From positions 1,715,085 through 1,730,463 of the forward strand of contig KQ481938.1 in assembly GCA_001430745.1 (NCBI GenBank): DNA of 15,379 nt, read 5' to 3'. A model generated the notes under the pieces. That model saw only the letters and a program-made list of their open reading frames with translations, was not told the origin of the DNA and did not search any database. Made by a program: the position numbers and the translations under genes. The stretch comes from Auxenochlorella pyrenoidosa (taxonomy: Eukaryota; Chlorophyta; Trebouxiophyceae; Chlorellales; Chlorellaceae). Of this stretch, positions 1 to 9,338 are shown piece by piece (the stretch's first letter is position 1; every line of letters starts with the position of its first letter).

Positions 1-26
1 CCCCCCCCCCCCCCCCCGCCGCTCAC

Positions 27-1178
27 CGCTCCATGACCTTGATTGTCTGGCTGCTCTCATTGCGGATGGTGATGTCATCTGCACCGGTAAGCAGCAGGCA
101 GAGCAGGTCAGCGCATGCCCGAGGGAGGGCCCCTCAAACGTGCTCCAGTAAAGCGGCAGCTTGCAAGTTTGCCAGGCAGCACCCAGGCCTGGGCCCTGCG
201 AGCGCCGCCTCCCCTGGCGCCGCATTTCCCTGCCCCCAACCTGGGTGCCTCACATGCAAAGAAGTAGCTGCCTGCCGCGGGTCGCGACTGGTGCGGCACG
301 AAGAAGGAGCGGCACGTGACGCGCACCCCATCGGTCACGCACTCGCTGGCGGTGGTGGCGGTGGGGTCAAAGGCGGGGGCGCGCGGCACCGCCGGCGGCG
401 GAGGCGGCGGCGGCGGCGGCGGCGGCTGCAGCTCACGCAGGCGGTCACGCAGCCGCGCGGCATCCTGCAGCGCACCGGCAGGGCACAGTCGATCCGGGCA
501 CAGACGCATGGCAAGCAAGCTGCAGTGCAGAGCACGTGGCGCCTGCCATTGATTTGCTTGCGCTGGGCATGCCAGGGGCCGCCGCATGCACCTAATGCGA
601 TATTTGTTTTTTTCGATATCAAGGTGCATGGCAGGGGCTAGACACGCAGCTGAGCCAGCACAACTGGATGCCGCTGCTGCACCGCCCCTGATGGCACCAA
701 GCCCCCGTCGCTCTCACCTGGAAGCGCTCCTCCTGCACAGCCGCCTCCAGCTCTGCCTTTGTCACCGTAATAGGATGGGCCTGCACATGCATCGGGCAGC
801 CAAAATTGAGACAGGACAGGACAGCAGGCAGAGAGGACAGCAACAGGCAGAGAGGAGTATGGCTGGTGAGGCTCCTTGACACGACCTCACGTTGATCCGG
901 TCACGAATCCTCGCAGCGGACGCATAGTCCTCTGCCTTGACTGCCTCCTCAAGCCCGGCCTGCAGCTGCTCCAGGGTGAGCTCTGCAGGGGGCGCCTCAC
1001 GCGCAGCCGCGGGAAGGCGGCCCTGCTGCCAGCGGCAGCGGCGTGTGCTGCCGCTAGTGGCAGCGGCTGCTGGCCGCCACCTCCGCCACTGAGTGGGTGC
1101 TCCCCGAGGCACAGGCCGTGAGATCAGAGGTCTCATCTCAGCGGGGGCAACGGCAGGGAGCACACAAGCTTTCAGCAT
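27..1178 (-). CDS. UVR-motif and ApaG (DUF525) domain protein, 3' end outside window
   Basis: Exons on the minus strand: 1178-891, 780-718, 464-254 and 78-27, with GTGAG-type donors and CAG acceptors. Phases agree, giving 204 codons plus 2 nt before the gene leaves the window. The ATG at 1178 opens an Arg/Ala/Ser-rich, acid-poor leader of about 60 residues that resembles an organelle transit peptide. Two UVR (UvrB/UvrC-type) helical hairpins follow at about residues 66-96 and 103-125; the second is rebuilt exactly across the exon 2/3 junction (ERFQ|DAARLRDRL). After an 11-Pro run comes the start of an ApaG domain (VTDGVRVTCRSFFVPHQS, then SYFFAYDITIRNESSQTI and VMER), rebuilt across exons 3/4 by a split Tyr codon. 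ApaG is a small beta-sandwich; UVR motifs mediate protein contacts. Function is not proven. A chloroplast location is inferred only from the leader. Confidence is high for domains and splicing, moderate for the start. Confidence 0.85.
393..425 (-). repeat. Proline-codon microsatellite in exon 3 of the UVR-ApaG gene
   Basis: Eleven consecutive proline codons, all CCG except one CCT, lie between the second UVR motif and the ApaG domain. They form a rigid linker, and being a trinucleotide repeat the length is likely to vary between strains without shifting the frame. Confidence 0.85.
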
Positions 1179-1554
1179 GTCGGCACCCAGGGCAGCAACC
1201 TGGGGTGCTTTGTTAATGCGACCGAGCGCCCGATCACACGGCAGTACCCGTGCTGCAGAAGATTATTATAGCACGCTGCGCTGCGATGGCTGCTGTGCAC
1301 TGATGGCGACTGGCTGGTGTTTCAATTGGCTACCTCTTCTTCCTGCTACATATCGCTCGAGGAGATCAATTTGTATTGACAAAGGGTCCAACTCACCGGC
1401 CCGGCGACAGGTGCGAACGAGCTCTCCTCTCGCCGACTGCCTACAAGGCATTTGACATTGCATGCATGTTGATTGTGCATCTCTCTGGCAGCACCTCGGT
1501 CCCCTCATCCCCAGTACACAACCCCGTTCCGCCACCCCGCCACTGCTGCCAGGT
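1179..1554. promoter_or_regulatory. Shared divergent promoter region between UVR-ApaG gene and carrier gene
   Basis: These 376 nt separate two start codons facing away from each other, so both promoters must lie here unless there are untranslated upstream exons. The left part holds the TATA-like element for the minus-strand gene. The right part holds TGCATGCATG at 1459-1468, about 90 nt before the carrier ATG. It contains CATGCATG, the RY element bound by plant B3-domain factors. I see no convincing coding exon. The pyrimidine-rich CACTGCTGCCAG just before the carrier ATG could be a 3' splice site of a 5'-UTR intron. Confidence 0.5.
1262..1270 (-). promoter_or_regulatory. Candidate TATA box for the UVR-ApaG gene
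   Basis: TATAATAAT reads on the minus strand at 1270-1262, about 85 nt upstream of the ATG at 1178. It is AT-only in otherwise GC-rich DNA, and the spacing allows a transcription start near 1235 and a 5' UTR of about 55 nt. The call rests on sequence match and position only. Confidence 0.4.
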
Positions 1555-3377
1555 ATGTCCCCGCCCTCAGCCGACCCAGCGCAGGGCTTTGCGCACAAGC
1601 TAGCCCTGTCAGCGGTTGCTGCCAGTGTGGCAGAGACGGCCACATTCCCCCTAGACCTGCTGAAGACGCGGCTGCAGCTGGCGGGGCAGCAGCAGCTGGC
1701 GGCAGCTGTGCAGGCGCAGCGGCCACGGCTGCTGTCGGTGGCTGTCAGCATCGTGCGGACGGAAGGCTTCCTAGGCCTGTGAGCTGGCGCCAGCCAAGCA
1801 ACACCAGCAATTGACGAGCGCTGTGCCCCATCACAAGGCCTTTTGAGCTGGCGCCAGCCAAGCAGCACTGCAATTGCATACGTGCGCTGTGCCCCATCCC
1901 ACGAGGCCTTCCGCCCTCTGCTCCCCACTGACCTGACCAGCCACCCCGAGGGCGCCGCTGCCTGCCCCTGCAGCTACGCCGGCCTGGCCCCTGCCGTGCT
2001 GCGGCACGTGCCCTACACAGGCATCCGGGTGCTGACCTTTGAGCAGCTGCGGGGCCTGGCGCAGCAGCAGCTGGGCGCCTCGCCTGGCGCCCCGCTGCCA
2101 CTGCCGGTCAGCCTGGCCATTGGGTTGGCAGCTGGCGCCATAGGGCAGCTTGTGGCGGTGCCTGCAGACCTGGTCAAAGTGCGAATGCAGGTGAGCTGTG
2201 TTGGGTACTGCGCGGCCTGCTCATTGCAGGGGAAGGGCAAGCTTGATGGCATACTCATCCCACACTTGGTGTGGCACCTCATGCGAGTGGGCAGCCCCCG
2301 CCCTGTTAAGCGTGCAGGCGGATGGCCGGCTCGTGGCAGCAGGGCTGCAGGCGGCGCCGCGGTAAGCAGCAGGCAGGGCGTGTTGCCAGCTGTGTTTGAG
2401 AACCTTGCCACTGCAGTGAATGTTGCGCCGTGCCTGCAGCATGCGCATCATATGGCCACGGCAGGCTGCGCCAGGCACCCATCCGATATCCCTGCCTGGC
2501 GGCCGGCAGGTACCGCGGCGTGCTGCATGCGCTGCGCACCATCACGGCGCAGCAGGGCGTGGCGGGGCTGTGGCGTGGCAGCGTGCCCGCCGTGCAGCGC
2601 GCCGCCCTGGTCAACCTGGGGGAGCTGTCCACGTACGACGCCGCCAAGCGCGTCGTGCTCGGCAGCGGCGTGACGGGCGGCGACAACGCGGGCGCGCACG
2701 CCCTCGCCTCTGTCTGCTCCGGCTTCTGCGCCTCGGGTGCGCGCCAGGCCTGCGCTGCCCGTCCTGGAAGGGCCGCAGGCACCAGTCACGGCTCAGTGGC
2801 AGGCCAGCACTGAGCAAGAACCGTTGCCCCGAGCCGTCTAGAAGCCTCGGCTGCCTCGGCCTCTGCGCCTTGCCTGCAGCCCCCGCAGTGACTGTTCCCT
2901 TCTTGTGGCCGCCAACCAACACTGGCGCCCCCTGCCCTGCCCTGCAGTGGTGTCCACCCCGGCCGACGTCGTGAAGACGCGCCTCATGAGCCAGGACCCC
3001 GCGGCGCCGCTGTACCGAGGGGCGCTGCACTGCTTTGCCGCCACGCTGCGAGCCGGTGGGGAGCCCGGACAGCGGACTTCAGGGAGGGCCGGCGCCGCGC
3101 TGCGGCATCACTCCGCAAACAAGCAGCACATGCATTGGTGCTGCCTCTCGTGTGGAGGGTGCTCATCAAACCTGCTGCCAGCACTGGCAGTGCTTTCAGA
3201 TTCTCCAGCTAAACGAGGCATCCTGCTCCTGCTGCGCCCGCCCCACTGCATGCAGAAGGCTTGCGCGGGCTGTATGCCGGCTTCTGGCCCACCTGGGCCA
3301 GGCTGGGACCATGGCAGCTGACGTTCTGGGTCACGTACGAGCAGCTGCGGGCAGCAAGCGGGCTGGCCGGCTTTTGA
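1555..3377 (+). CDS. Mitochondrial carrier, uncoupling protein UCP4/plant UCP3-like
   Basis: Exons 1555-1778, 1974-2190, 2318-2361, 2510-2736, 2948-3055 and 3256-3377 join in phase to 313 residues, the usual size of a mitochondrial carrier. The three tandem repeats each carry the PxD/ExxK/R signature: [10 protein letters not shown] (P32), [10 protein letters not shown] (P138) and [10 protein letters not shown] (P242). Similarity to the UCP4/SLC25A27 and plant UCP3 branch is visible throughout: [63 protein letters not shown], and a C-terminus [14 protein letters not shown]. This family has six membrane helices in the inner mitochondrial membrane and moves protons or small anions; the substrate cannot be read here. 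The start MSPPSADP is the first ATG giving a normal short N-terminus before helix 1. Its stop lies 174 nt from the stop of the convergent ankyrin gene. Confidence 0.93.
1781..1910 (+). repeat. Imperfect tandem duplication inside carrier intron 1
   Basis: Copy 1 at 1781-1844 and copy 2 at 1845-1910 share GAGCTGGCGCCAGCCAAGCA, then CAATTG, GCGCTGTGCCCCATC and AGGCCTT, with a few substitutions and small indels. Copy 1 begins within the splice donor (CCT|GTGAGC). The equivalent place in copy 2 reads CTTTTGAGC, so its GT is gone. The two copies fill about two thirds of the 195-nt intron. Confidence 0.85.
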
Positions 3378-3551
3378 CACTGCTCCCTGCCACTTGTAGC
3401 AAACAGTCAAGGCACTGGCAGGGTGCTCACTGCAGCAGTTGCAGACGGAACAGCGTGAAACAGGACAGGGGCAGGCAGGCTGGCATGGTGGAGTGAGGAA
3501 AAGTGCCGGGCTTCATCAACAGCCCCCGCAGGGAGTACCCCTACTCAGCGC

Positions 3552-5371
3552 TCACACCCACACCGACACAGGCACGGCTGCCCGCTGCAAGACGCGCAGA
3601 AGCAGGTCGTGCGGCAGCGCGCGCAGCGTGGCGCGCCCGCGCGCATCTGGCGCAGCCTCCCCGCTCCGAGCTGCAGCCAGCAGCAGCATGCGGGCGGTAG
3701 CCTGAAAGGCTGGCGGCCACTGGCAATGGCGGGCGGGCTCCCAGGTGCTGGCGCCGCCCTGCGCCGAAAGCAGCAGCAGGCGGCTGAGGGCGTTCCCGTC
3801 ATCAAAGTACTGCACAACGCGTGCCTCCAGGTCCCGCGCGGGGGGCCAGCCCGCTGCCTGCAGCAGCTCCAGCACCTGCAGCGCGTCTCGATACAGGCAA
3901 CGCCGCCGCTGCTCGCTGCCCTCTGCGTCCTCCAGTTGGAAGGCCCAGGAGCTGGCCATCTGCTTCTGGAGACGGCGGTCGGGCAAAGATGGGGGCCTGT
4001 CATGACACTGATCAGTGTGCCATGTGTCATGCGCAGCGAGAGTACAGAAGACTGCACCTTGATGAAGCACTGGACAGCTGCCTTCGAACGCCACGCACGC
4101 ACTCCCCCCATGCATTACTCACTATCCTAACAGCTCGGAGCACTTCGCCAGTGAGGCCGCCAGGCCGCGCCATGCCGTCTTGCTCGGGAGATGAACTGGA
4201 GCACAGCGCCAGCACCGCCTGCACCCCCGCTGGCGCCAAAGAACGCACTGCATACAACAGTGCTGCAGATGTCAGGCGAGCCCCGGCAGCGTGCAGCAGG
4301 GGCACAGTGGCAGCGGGGTCCTGCCCAATTGCGGCAGCACCCAGCAGGGGCTGCCCGCGCTCTGGCTCCACCCCAGCCAGATCGAGCGCCGGCTCCAGAC
4401 ACAGCAGGCTGTAAAGCACAGTCACGCTGCCACCGCGGGCCGCAGCAAACAGCGCGCTGCGCCGCGTGCCGGCGTCCAGGACAGGTGCCTGCTGCCCAAC
4501 AAGGCGTTGCAGCTCTGCCAGGGCGTGGCCGACCAGAGCCACATGCCCGCGCTCTGCAGCACCCAGCAGCAGGTGGGTGGCGCGCGCAGCTGTCCCCAGG
4601 TCCAGCTGGCCGGCGGCATGCTGTGCCTCCAGCTTGGCCAGCAGAGTGTCGGCCAGCGCATTCAAGTTGGGCCTGCCGCTGCGGGCAAAGTGCTCCAGCC
4701 AAGTCTGCTGTAAGTGGGGCAGAGCCATCAGGCAATCTCCTCCCAGAGGGAGCAGCAGCTCAGCCATGCTGGAGCCGTAGCTGTAGCTGTGGTTCAGTGC
4801 AATGAAGGCTGTCTGCCCATAGCCGCCGGCGTTGGGGTCAGCGCCGAGCTCAAGCAGCTTCTCCACAGCTTGGTGGTGGCCCCGCCTGCGGGCAACTGGT
4901 AAAAACGCAAATAAAATGGTGGGCGCCACTGCAGCCCCACAGCACCCAAAAGCACCCAGCGGTAGACGTCACAGCACTTGTGTGCATGACCATCGTTGCA
5001 CCATGCATTACCTACCTTACAGCATATGCAAGCGGGGTGGCGCCCCGCACGAGCATGGCTCGCCGCTGGTGGTGCACCAGCAGCGCCTTCAGCGGCTGCT
5101 CCCAGGCGTGGCATTCAATCAGCGTGTCCAGTGGAGCTCCTGCTGCCACCAGTGAGGGCAGCAGGTCCACTTGGCGGCACAGGAGCGCGGCGTGCAGGGT
5201 GGTGAGGCCGCCAGGGCCGGTGTGAGTGAGCTGGGCAGCGCCGCTGCCTGCCAGCAGGCGGTGTGCCATAGAGGGGTTGTCGCTGAGCAGCGCATCGAGC
5301 AGTGCCAATGGGCGGGGCGCCGTCTGCGCACGTGTTCCGACCATGATGTCGGCCTGCGAGAATGTATGCAT
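3552..5371 (-). CDS. Ankyrin-repeat protein with C-terminal LPHDLL helix
   Basis: Minus-strand exons 5371-5016, 4885-4123 and 3965-3552 give 510 residues, with donors GTAGGT and GTGAGT and acceptors CCCGCAG and CTCCAG. The ankyrin repeat TPLAYAVRRGHHQAVEKLL followed by ELGADPN is restored exactly by joining exons 1 and 2. Other ankyrin-like units lie at about residues 54-84 (GGLTTLHAALLCRQVDLLPS) and, degenerate, through exon 2 (ATHLLLGAAERGHVALV; RSALFAAARGGSVTVLYSLL; GQPLLGAAAIGQDPAATVPL). The C-terminus ends LRALPHDLLLRVLQRAAVPV-SVWV. It resembles the start of F-box-type helices but is too short to call. Ankyrin arrays bind other proteins; no partner is evident. The start is uncertain: ATG 5371 opens the frame, but an alternative first exon from ATG 5729 with donor at 5561 could splice in phase to an acceptor just before GCCGAC (about 5356). 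Confidence 0.75.
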
Positions 5372-6002
5372 GGCTGGTTGGTGCTGGCCTAAAGCAGCAG
5401 CGATGCTGCAGCGCGGGAGGCGGGTGGGCGGCGGTCGCAGGTCCGTGGCGGAGCTGCTGGCGGCCTGAGGCCCGCCGTGCAAGGCATGTGCTGCTCGTTG
5501 CCAGGCGTGTTGCACCGGGGCGCCCGGTCGAGCGACTTTGGCGGCGCTTTTCAAACCGCACCTCCTGCAGGGCAGTCGCTCCTCTGGAGGCACTCAAGCA
5601 GAAAGATTTCCTGTGGAGCGCATGACGATGCGACGGAGGACGCGCTTCAAAAAATCGCAGTGCCTGGGCCGCACGCTGACGCTGTTGATGTTCAGCACGA
5701 GGTGCTCGCATTGGGTGCGCGCTCTCCATCCCCTTTCCCAGGCCCCAATGCAAACTCACAATTAATTGGGCTTGAATGAGCAAGACGCACCCAGGATTGG
5801 GTGCACAAAGCAGCAATGTCTCCTCTATACGCAGCTCAAGTCAGTGGCAACAGCTGGTACAGCGTTGCATTTCTCGTCACTTCCTGCGGACAGGCGCGTC
5901 ACAGAAGGTCAGGACAGATAAACTGCAGTCAGGAGCGTGGAAGGCCGCAGCGGGCGAGGCGAGACTAGGGAGAAGGGGGGAGCAGCAGTATGCAGGGCAC
6001 CG
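5372..6002. other. Spacer between ankyrin gene start and UTP16-like gene stop
   Basis: Both flanking genes are on the minus strand, so these 631 nt should hold the 3' UTR of the UTP16-like gene and the promoter or 5' UTR of the ankyrin gene. Minus-strand reading frames remain open at about 5765-5562 (including ATG 5729) and could be an upstream exon. I see no recognisable domain, TATA box or RNA gene. AATTAATTG at about 5759-5768 is a local AT-rich spot. Confidence 0.4.
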
Positions 6003-7242
6003 CTACCGCCGGCGCTTCGCCTGAGGTGCCCCTGCCACCGCTGCCGCCGGCTGGGCCTTGGGCCGCTGCCGCTGCGCCGCCGCCTGGTGCGCGGCATCCC
6101 GCTGCCGCATCCAACCTGGCTGCAACGCGTGCGCAGAGCGCAGCATCTGCGCCGACCGTTTCACCCCCGCCTGCAGCCGCTGCTGCAAGAACTCGCGGGC
6201 GCTCTGCGAGGCGGCAGGCCGCTGCTCAGCGCCCAGCACCCGCACCACCACGGGGCCCGCGTCCCGCTCAACCACCCGCTGCCTGCCCGCGCCCTCGTCC
6301 CCAAGCTGCAGCGGCGCCGCCGCGGGCGCTGCGGTCGCCTGCCCTCGGAGCTGCTGTGAGATGAGCCGCGCCTGCGCGTCCGTGGGCTTGGTGCTGCGGC
6401 GGGAGGGTTGGGGTGGCGGTGGGGCTTGTGCTGAAGGATGCAGCAAGGGTGCACGGACCCCAGGGTGCAGCAGCAGCAGGTGTTCCAGCAGGTGTGAGAT
6501 GCCCAGTGATCAAGTCGTAGGTTCCAGCAAGGGGCGCGCTGTCAAGCGAGGCCGCCCGACCAGCCGGAGTGAGAGAGGCGGGTGGAAGAGGATGGCTCGC
6601 ATTGCCTGCTACTGCCTGCTACACCAAATGCGCGACTGCCACCCCAAAGCGAAAACTGGAGCCACAGTAAGAGCCTGCTGCTGCGGTAATGCATGCGCAC
6701 GTGAACGCCGGCCGTGCACCCACATCACCCCTCACCGTTTGCTCGTCAGCGCTGCAAGCACGTCGGATGGCAGCAGGTCGAGCCCCTCATCGCCCTCATC
6801 TTCTCCGTCTTCCTCGGCTCCCTCCTCTTCCTCCTCCTCTTCCTGCTCCGCCTCTTCTTCTCCCTCCTCAGCCGCCGCTGCTTCCTGCTCTGCCTTGGCT
6901 GCTCGTGCCCGCTCTGCTGCTGTCGCACGCTTCTGCTTGGCAGCGGCACGCGCCGCCGCCTTGGCCTCCGCCTCCTCTCGCCGCCGTTGAGCCGCAGACT
7001 GCACAACAACATTCATGCATGCTCGGAGAGTCAGACACCAGCAAGAGCGCCAGCGGGAGGGCGGTGGCCACACTTTTGTTTTGCCAACATGCATGGGCGG
7101 CGTCCCTTGCCTGTTTGCCTGTGGCTAGAGACACCTCCTCGGGGGCCTCGTCATCGGAATCGGAGCCAGAGCCCGCCGAAAGCACAGCGGGCGGAGGCGG
7201 CTCTTGCTCCTCGGCGGCTTGCCTCCTGCGCGTCGCAACCAT
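6003..7242 (-). CDS. U3 snoRNA-associated protein, UTP16/NOL7 family
   Basis: Minus-strand exons 7242-7111, 6998-6736 and 6393-6003 give 261 residues, close to human NOL7 (257). Family landmarks occur in the right order: an acidic DDEAPEEVS block (residues 30-38), a long basic then acidic helix, LLPSDVLAAL (119-128), then VVVRVLG (180-186) and SAREFLQQRLQAGVKRS (196-212), ending in a basic QAKRRR tail. Members act in the nucleolus in U3-dependent processing of 18S pre-rRNA. The first intron most likely uses a GC donor (AAACAG|GCAAGG); an in-phase GT alternative (GAG|GTGTCT, 24 nt earlier) would delete VSLATGKQ. Intron 2, 342 nt, holds no visible extra exon. The ATG at 7242 (MVATRRRQ) is the first that gives a family-like N-terminus. 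The acidic tract is encoded by a GAG/GAA-rich microsatellite. Confidence 0.82.
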
Positions 7243-7649
7243 GCCTGCAAAGCACACAGTTGTGCCGGTGGCGGTGACCGAGCACACACGCACAGGCCTC
7301 CATCTCGCCTCCTCGCCTGCCAAGCCTGCTCCGCTATGGCACCTTTCCCTCACAGCACACTAACCCCTGCGACCTGCCCCGTTGCGCTGTGTCCTTGATA
7401 CATCCCCACCTTAATGCTGAGCTAGCCCACCGTTGCCTGCTCCCTTCAAAGCTCGCCTACCGTCGCTCTTCCTCAAACCCCGAGGCCCCCGCCGCTTGCG
7501 GGGACCCAAGCCACTGATTGACACCTCTTTGGGGCCAGACACAACCGCGGCAGCCCTTGCAAGCAGCTCGCTTCCGCCACCCGCCCAGGCGTCACCCGCC
7601 TGCGCCCTCGCCTGTCGCTCAAACCACGCTTGACGCACCGCGGTTCGTG
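7243..7649. promoter_or_regulatory. Divergent promoter region between UTP16-like and tail-anchored genes
   Basis: These 407 nt lie between two start codons pointing outwards and should contain both promoters and 5' UTRs. I found no TATA box, repeat or RNA gene. Plus-strand frames stay open upstream of the ATG at 7650 but contain no in-frame ATG and no recognisable domain. Confidence 0.45.
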
Positions 7650-9338
7650 ATGGCCACCCTCCTGTCTCTGGCCGGCCAGGACATGTTTGGGCCGGGACAG
7701 TTCGGTGCGGCGGCCTACACGCTGGCTGCCGCAAGCGTCGCCAGCGTGGAAGCCAGCAGCCCGGGCGGCAGCACCGGCAGCACCGCTGGCTCGGTGCGCC
7801 GCCCCAGCTCCCCCCCGCAGCCGGTGCCGCGACCGCGACAGCAGCAGCCCTTTGCCTCGGCGCATACCAGCTGGGAGGATGCGCTTGAGCTGGGAGCCTC
7901 CGCAGCCAGCAGCGACGCAGAGCAGTTCCTTGATGCCAGCAGCGAGAGTGAGTGGTCATGGGGGTGGGGCGGCAGTGCCGGTGCGTGGGTGGTGGTAGGA
8001 AGCCAGGGCGCAGAGCCCGCAACGCGGCCATGCCTGGCAGAGCATAACACTGTCCAGAGCAGCGGTTCTGCGCGGAGGAGAGGGAGTCTTGCACATGTTG
8101 CAACCCTACCCCCCCATACCGCCAATCAGGCCAGGCTGACACCTGGCCCCAGGCAGCCCAGCTGCTTGCCAAGCCTGCCAACCGAGCTGCTGATACATGC
8201 CATTCGGCGGCGCTTCCAGCCATTGCGGCGCTGTCTTCGCAGCTTCTCGAGGTTTCAACACTCCTTGACGGTGAGGCTTCCTCAAGCGCGCCCCCCCCCC
8301 CCCCCCCCCCCGGCGCCCCTGCAGTGCCCAGCGCCGCCAGCAGCTTTGGCGCCGACGCCGACAGCGCAGCAGCGGCCATGGAGGAGCTCCTCAGCCGGGG
8401 TCTGCCCCCGTTGCCAGCGCCAGGCGGGCTGGGCCCGCACGCACCCGCGGCTGCGCCCTCAGCCCTTCACAGTGCGGACAGCACCAGTGTCACGCAGCAG
8501 CTCTGGCAGGAGCGTCTGCAGCGGGAGGCGGCCGAGGCGGCTGCCGCGCAGCTGCGGGAGCAGCTGGACGAGGTGGCAGCGCAGCTGTTCTGTTTCCGTT
8601 CACGGCAGCAGCAGCAGCAGCAGCCAACCGATGCCAGCACCTCATCCACGCTCAGCGGCAACGGCAGCGGCCCGGGCGCTGATGTGCCCGCTCTGGTGCG
8701 CTCTGTGCTCGTCGACGCAGAGGCGGCAGTGGCAGCGGAGCGACGGCGCGCCGACGCTGCGCTTGCCGTAGCCGCAGCCGCCACAACAGCGGCCGACGGC
8801 GCCGCCGCCGACGCGGCGCTTGTGGCGCGCATGGTGGCGGCAGCACTGGCCCGTGCTGCCGCTGCGGAGGACTTGGGGGCCGCCTGGCAGGGGGAGAAGG
8901 CGCTGCTTGAGCGGCGGCTGGAGCGCGCGGCGGCCATGGGACAGGCCGTGCTCAAGCACCGCAGCGGGCAGGGCGCAGGTGGGCGGCAAGGAAGGCCGGG
9001 ACCGATACCATTGAGGGGAGGGCCGGCTCGAGCCTCTGATGGGACGGAGTGCCCGCTTCCTGGGCTGCCCCGCCCGTGGGCACCCAGGCTGCCTTTGTGG
9101 CAAGTGCAGAGTGCGGCAGCGGCGACTGCTGCGCGCCACTTTTGCCCTGTGCTGCAACGGTTCTGCCGTGCGACTTGTCGCGCCCACAGCATGCCCGCCC
9201 AATGGCCCCCACCGCCTGCCCGCAGAGACTGAGCCGTGGCGACAGCAGCTGCTCAACGCCGCCTTCTGCGTGGGCTGCTCCATCCTGGGGGCAGCCACCG
9301 CTGTGCTCATCATCCGCCGCACCCAGTCGCCGGCCTGA
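7650..9338 (+). CDS. Tail-anchored coiled-coil protein of unknown function
   Basis: Exons 7650-7947, 8220-8270, 8325-8978 and 9226-9338 join in phase to 371 residues. Joining is supported by continuous helical sequence across junctions (SSE|TIAALSSQLLEVSTLLD|VPSAASS) and by the last exon completing GAETEPWRQQLLNAAF. The first 100 residues are Ser/Pro/Gly-rich and probably disordered. About residues 160-325 are Ala/Gln/Glu/Arg-rich coiled-coil, including QLWQERLQREAAEAAAAQLR and a short poly-Gln run. A single hydrophobic segment at 343-364 is followed only by RRTQSPA. This is the layout of a tail-anchored membrane protein facing the cytosol, such as golgin-like tethers or organelle outer-membrane adaptors. 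I do not recognise the family. The ATG at 7650 is the first in the frame of exon 1. The downstream 3' UTR probably extends towards the TGTAA at 10018. Confidence 0.75.
8291..8311 (+). repeat. Poly-C run of 21 inside a 54-nt intron
   Basis: Twenty-one uninterrupted C residues lie in the second intron (8271-8324) of the tail-anchored gene, immediately upstream of GGCGCCCCTGCAG. The run takes the place of the pyrimidine tract. Its exact length should be treated with care, because homopolymers are often miscounted. Confidence 0.9.

Noticed and set aside
1..17. Poly-C run at the window edge as a telomere or vector end
   Set aside because: It sits just inside an intron of the UVR-ApaG gene, directly after a good donor, and matches the C/G homopolymers seen in other introns of this locus.
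3941..4123. Retention of ankyrin intron 2 as coding sequence
   Set aside because: The frame reaches stops shortly after the GTGAGT donor, and the spliced reading is in phase with strong donor and acceptor sequences.
5620..5740. Minus-strand stretch CEHLVLNINSVSVRPRHCDF as part of a conserved protein
   Set aside because: It looks protein-like but is short, ends in a stop, has no ATG or splice sites that join it to a neighbour, and matches no family I know.
7411..8379. 322-codon minus-strand frame
   Set aside because: It is antisense to exons 1 and 2 of the tail-anchored gene, with no domain and intron-like sequence in the middle.
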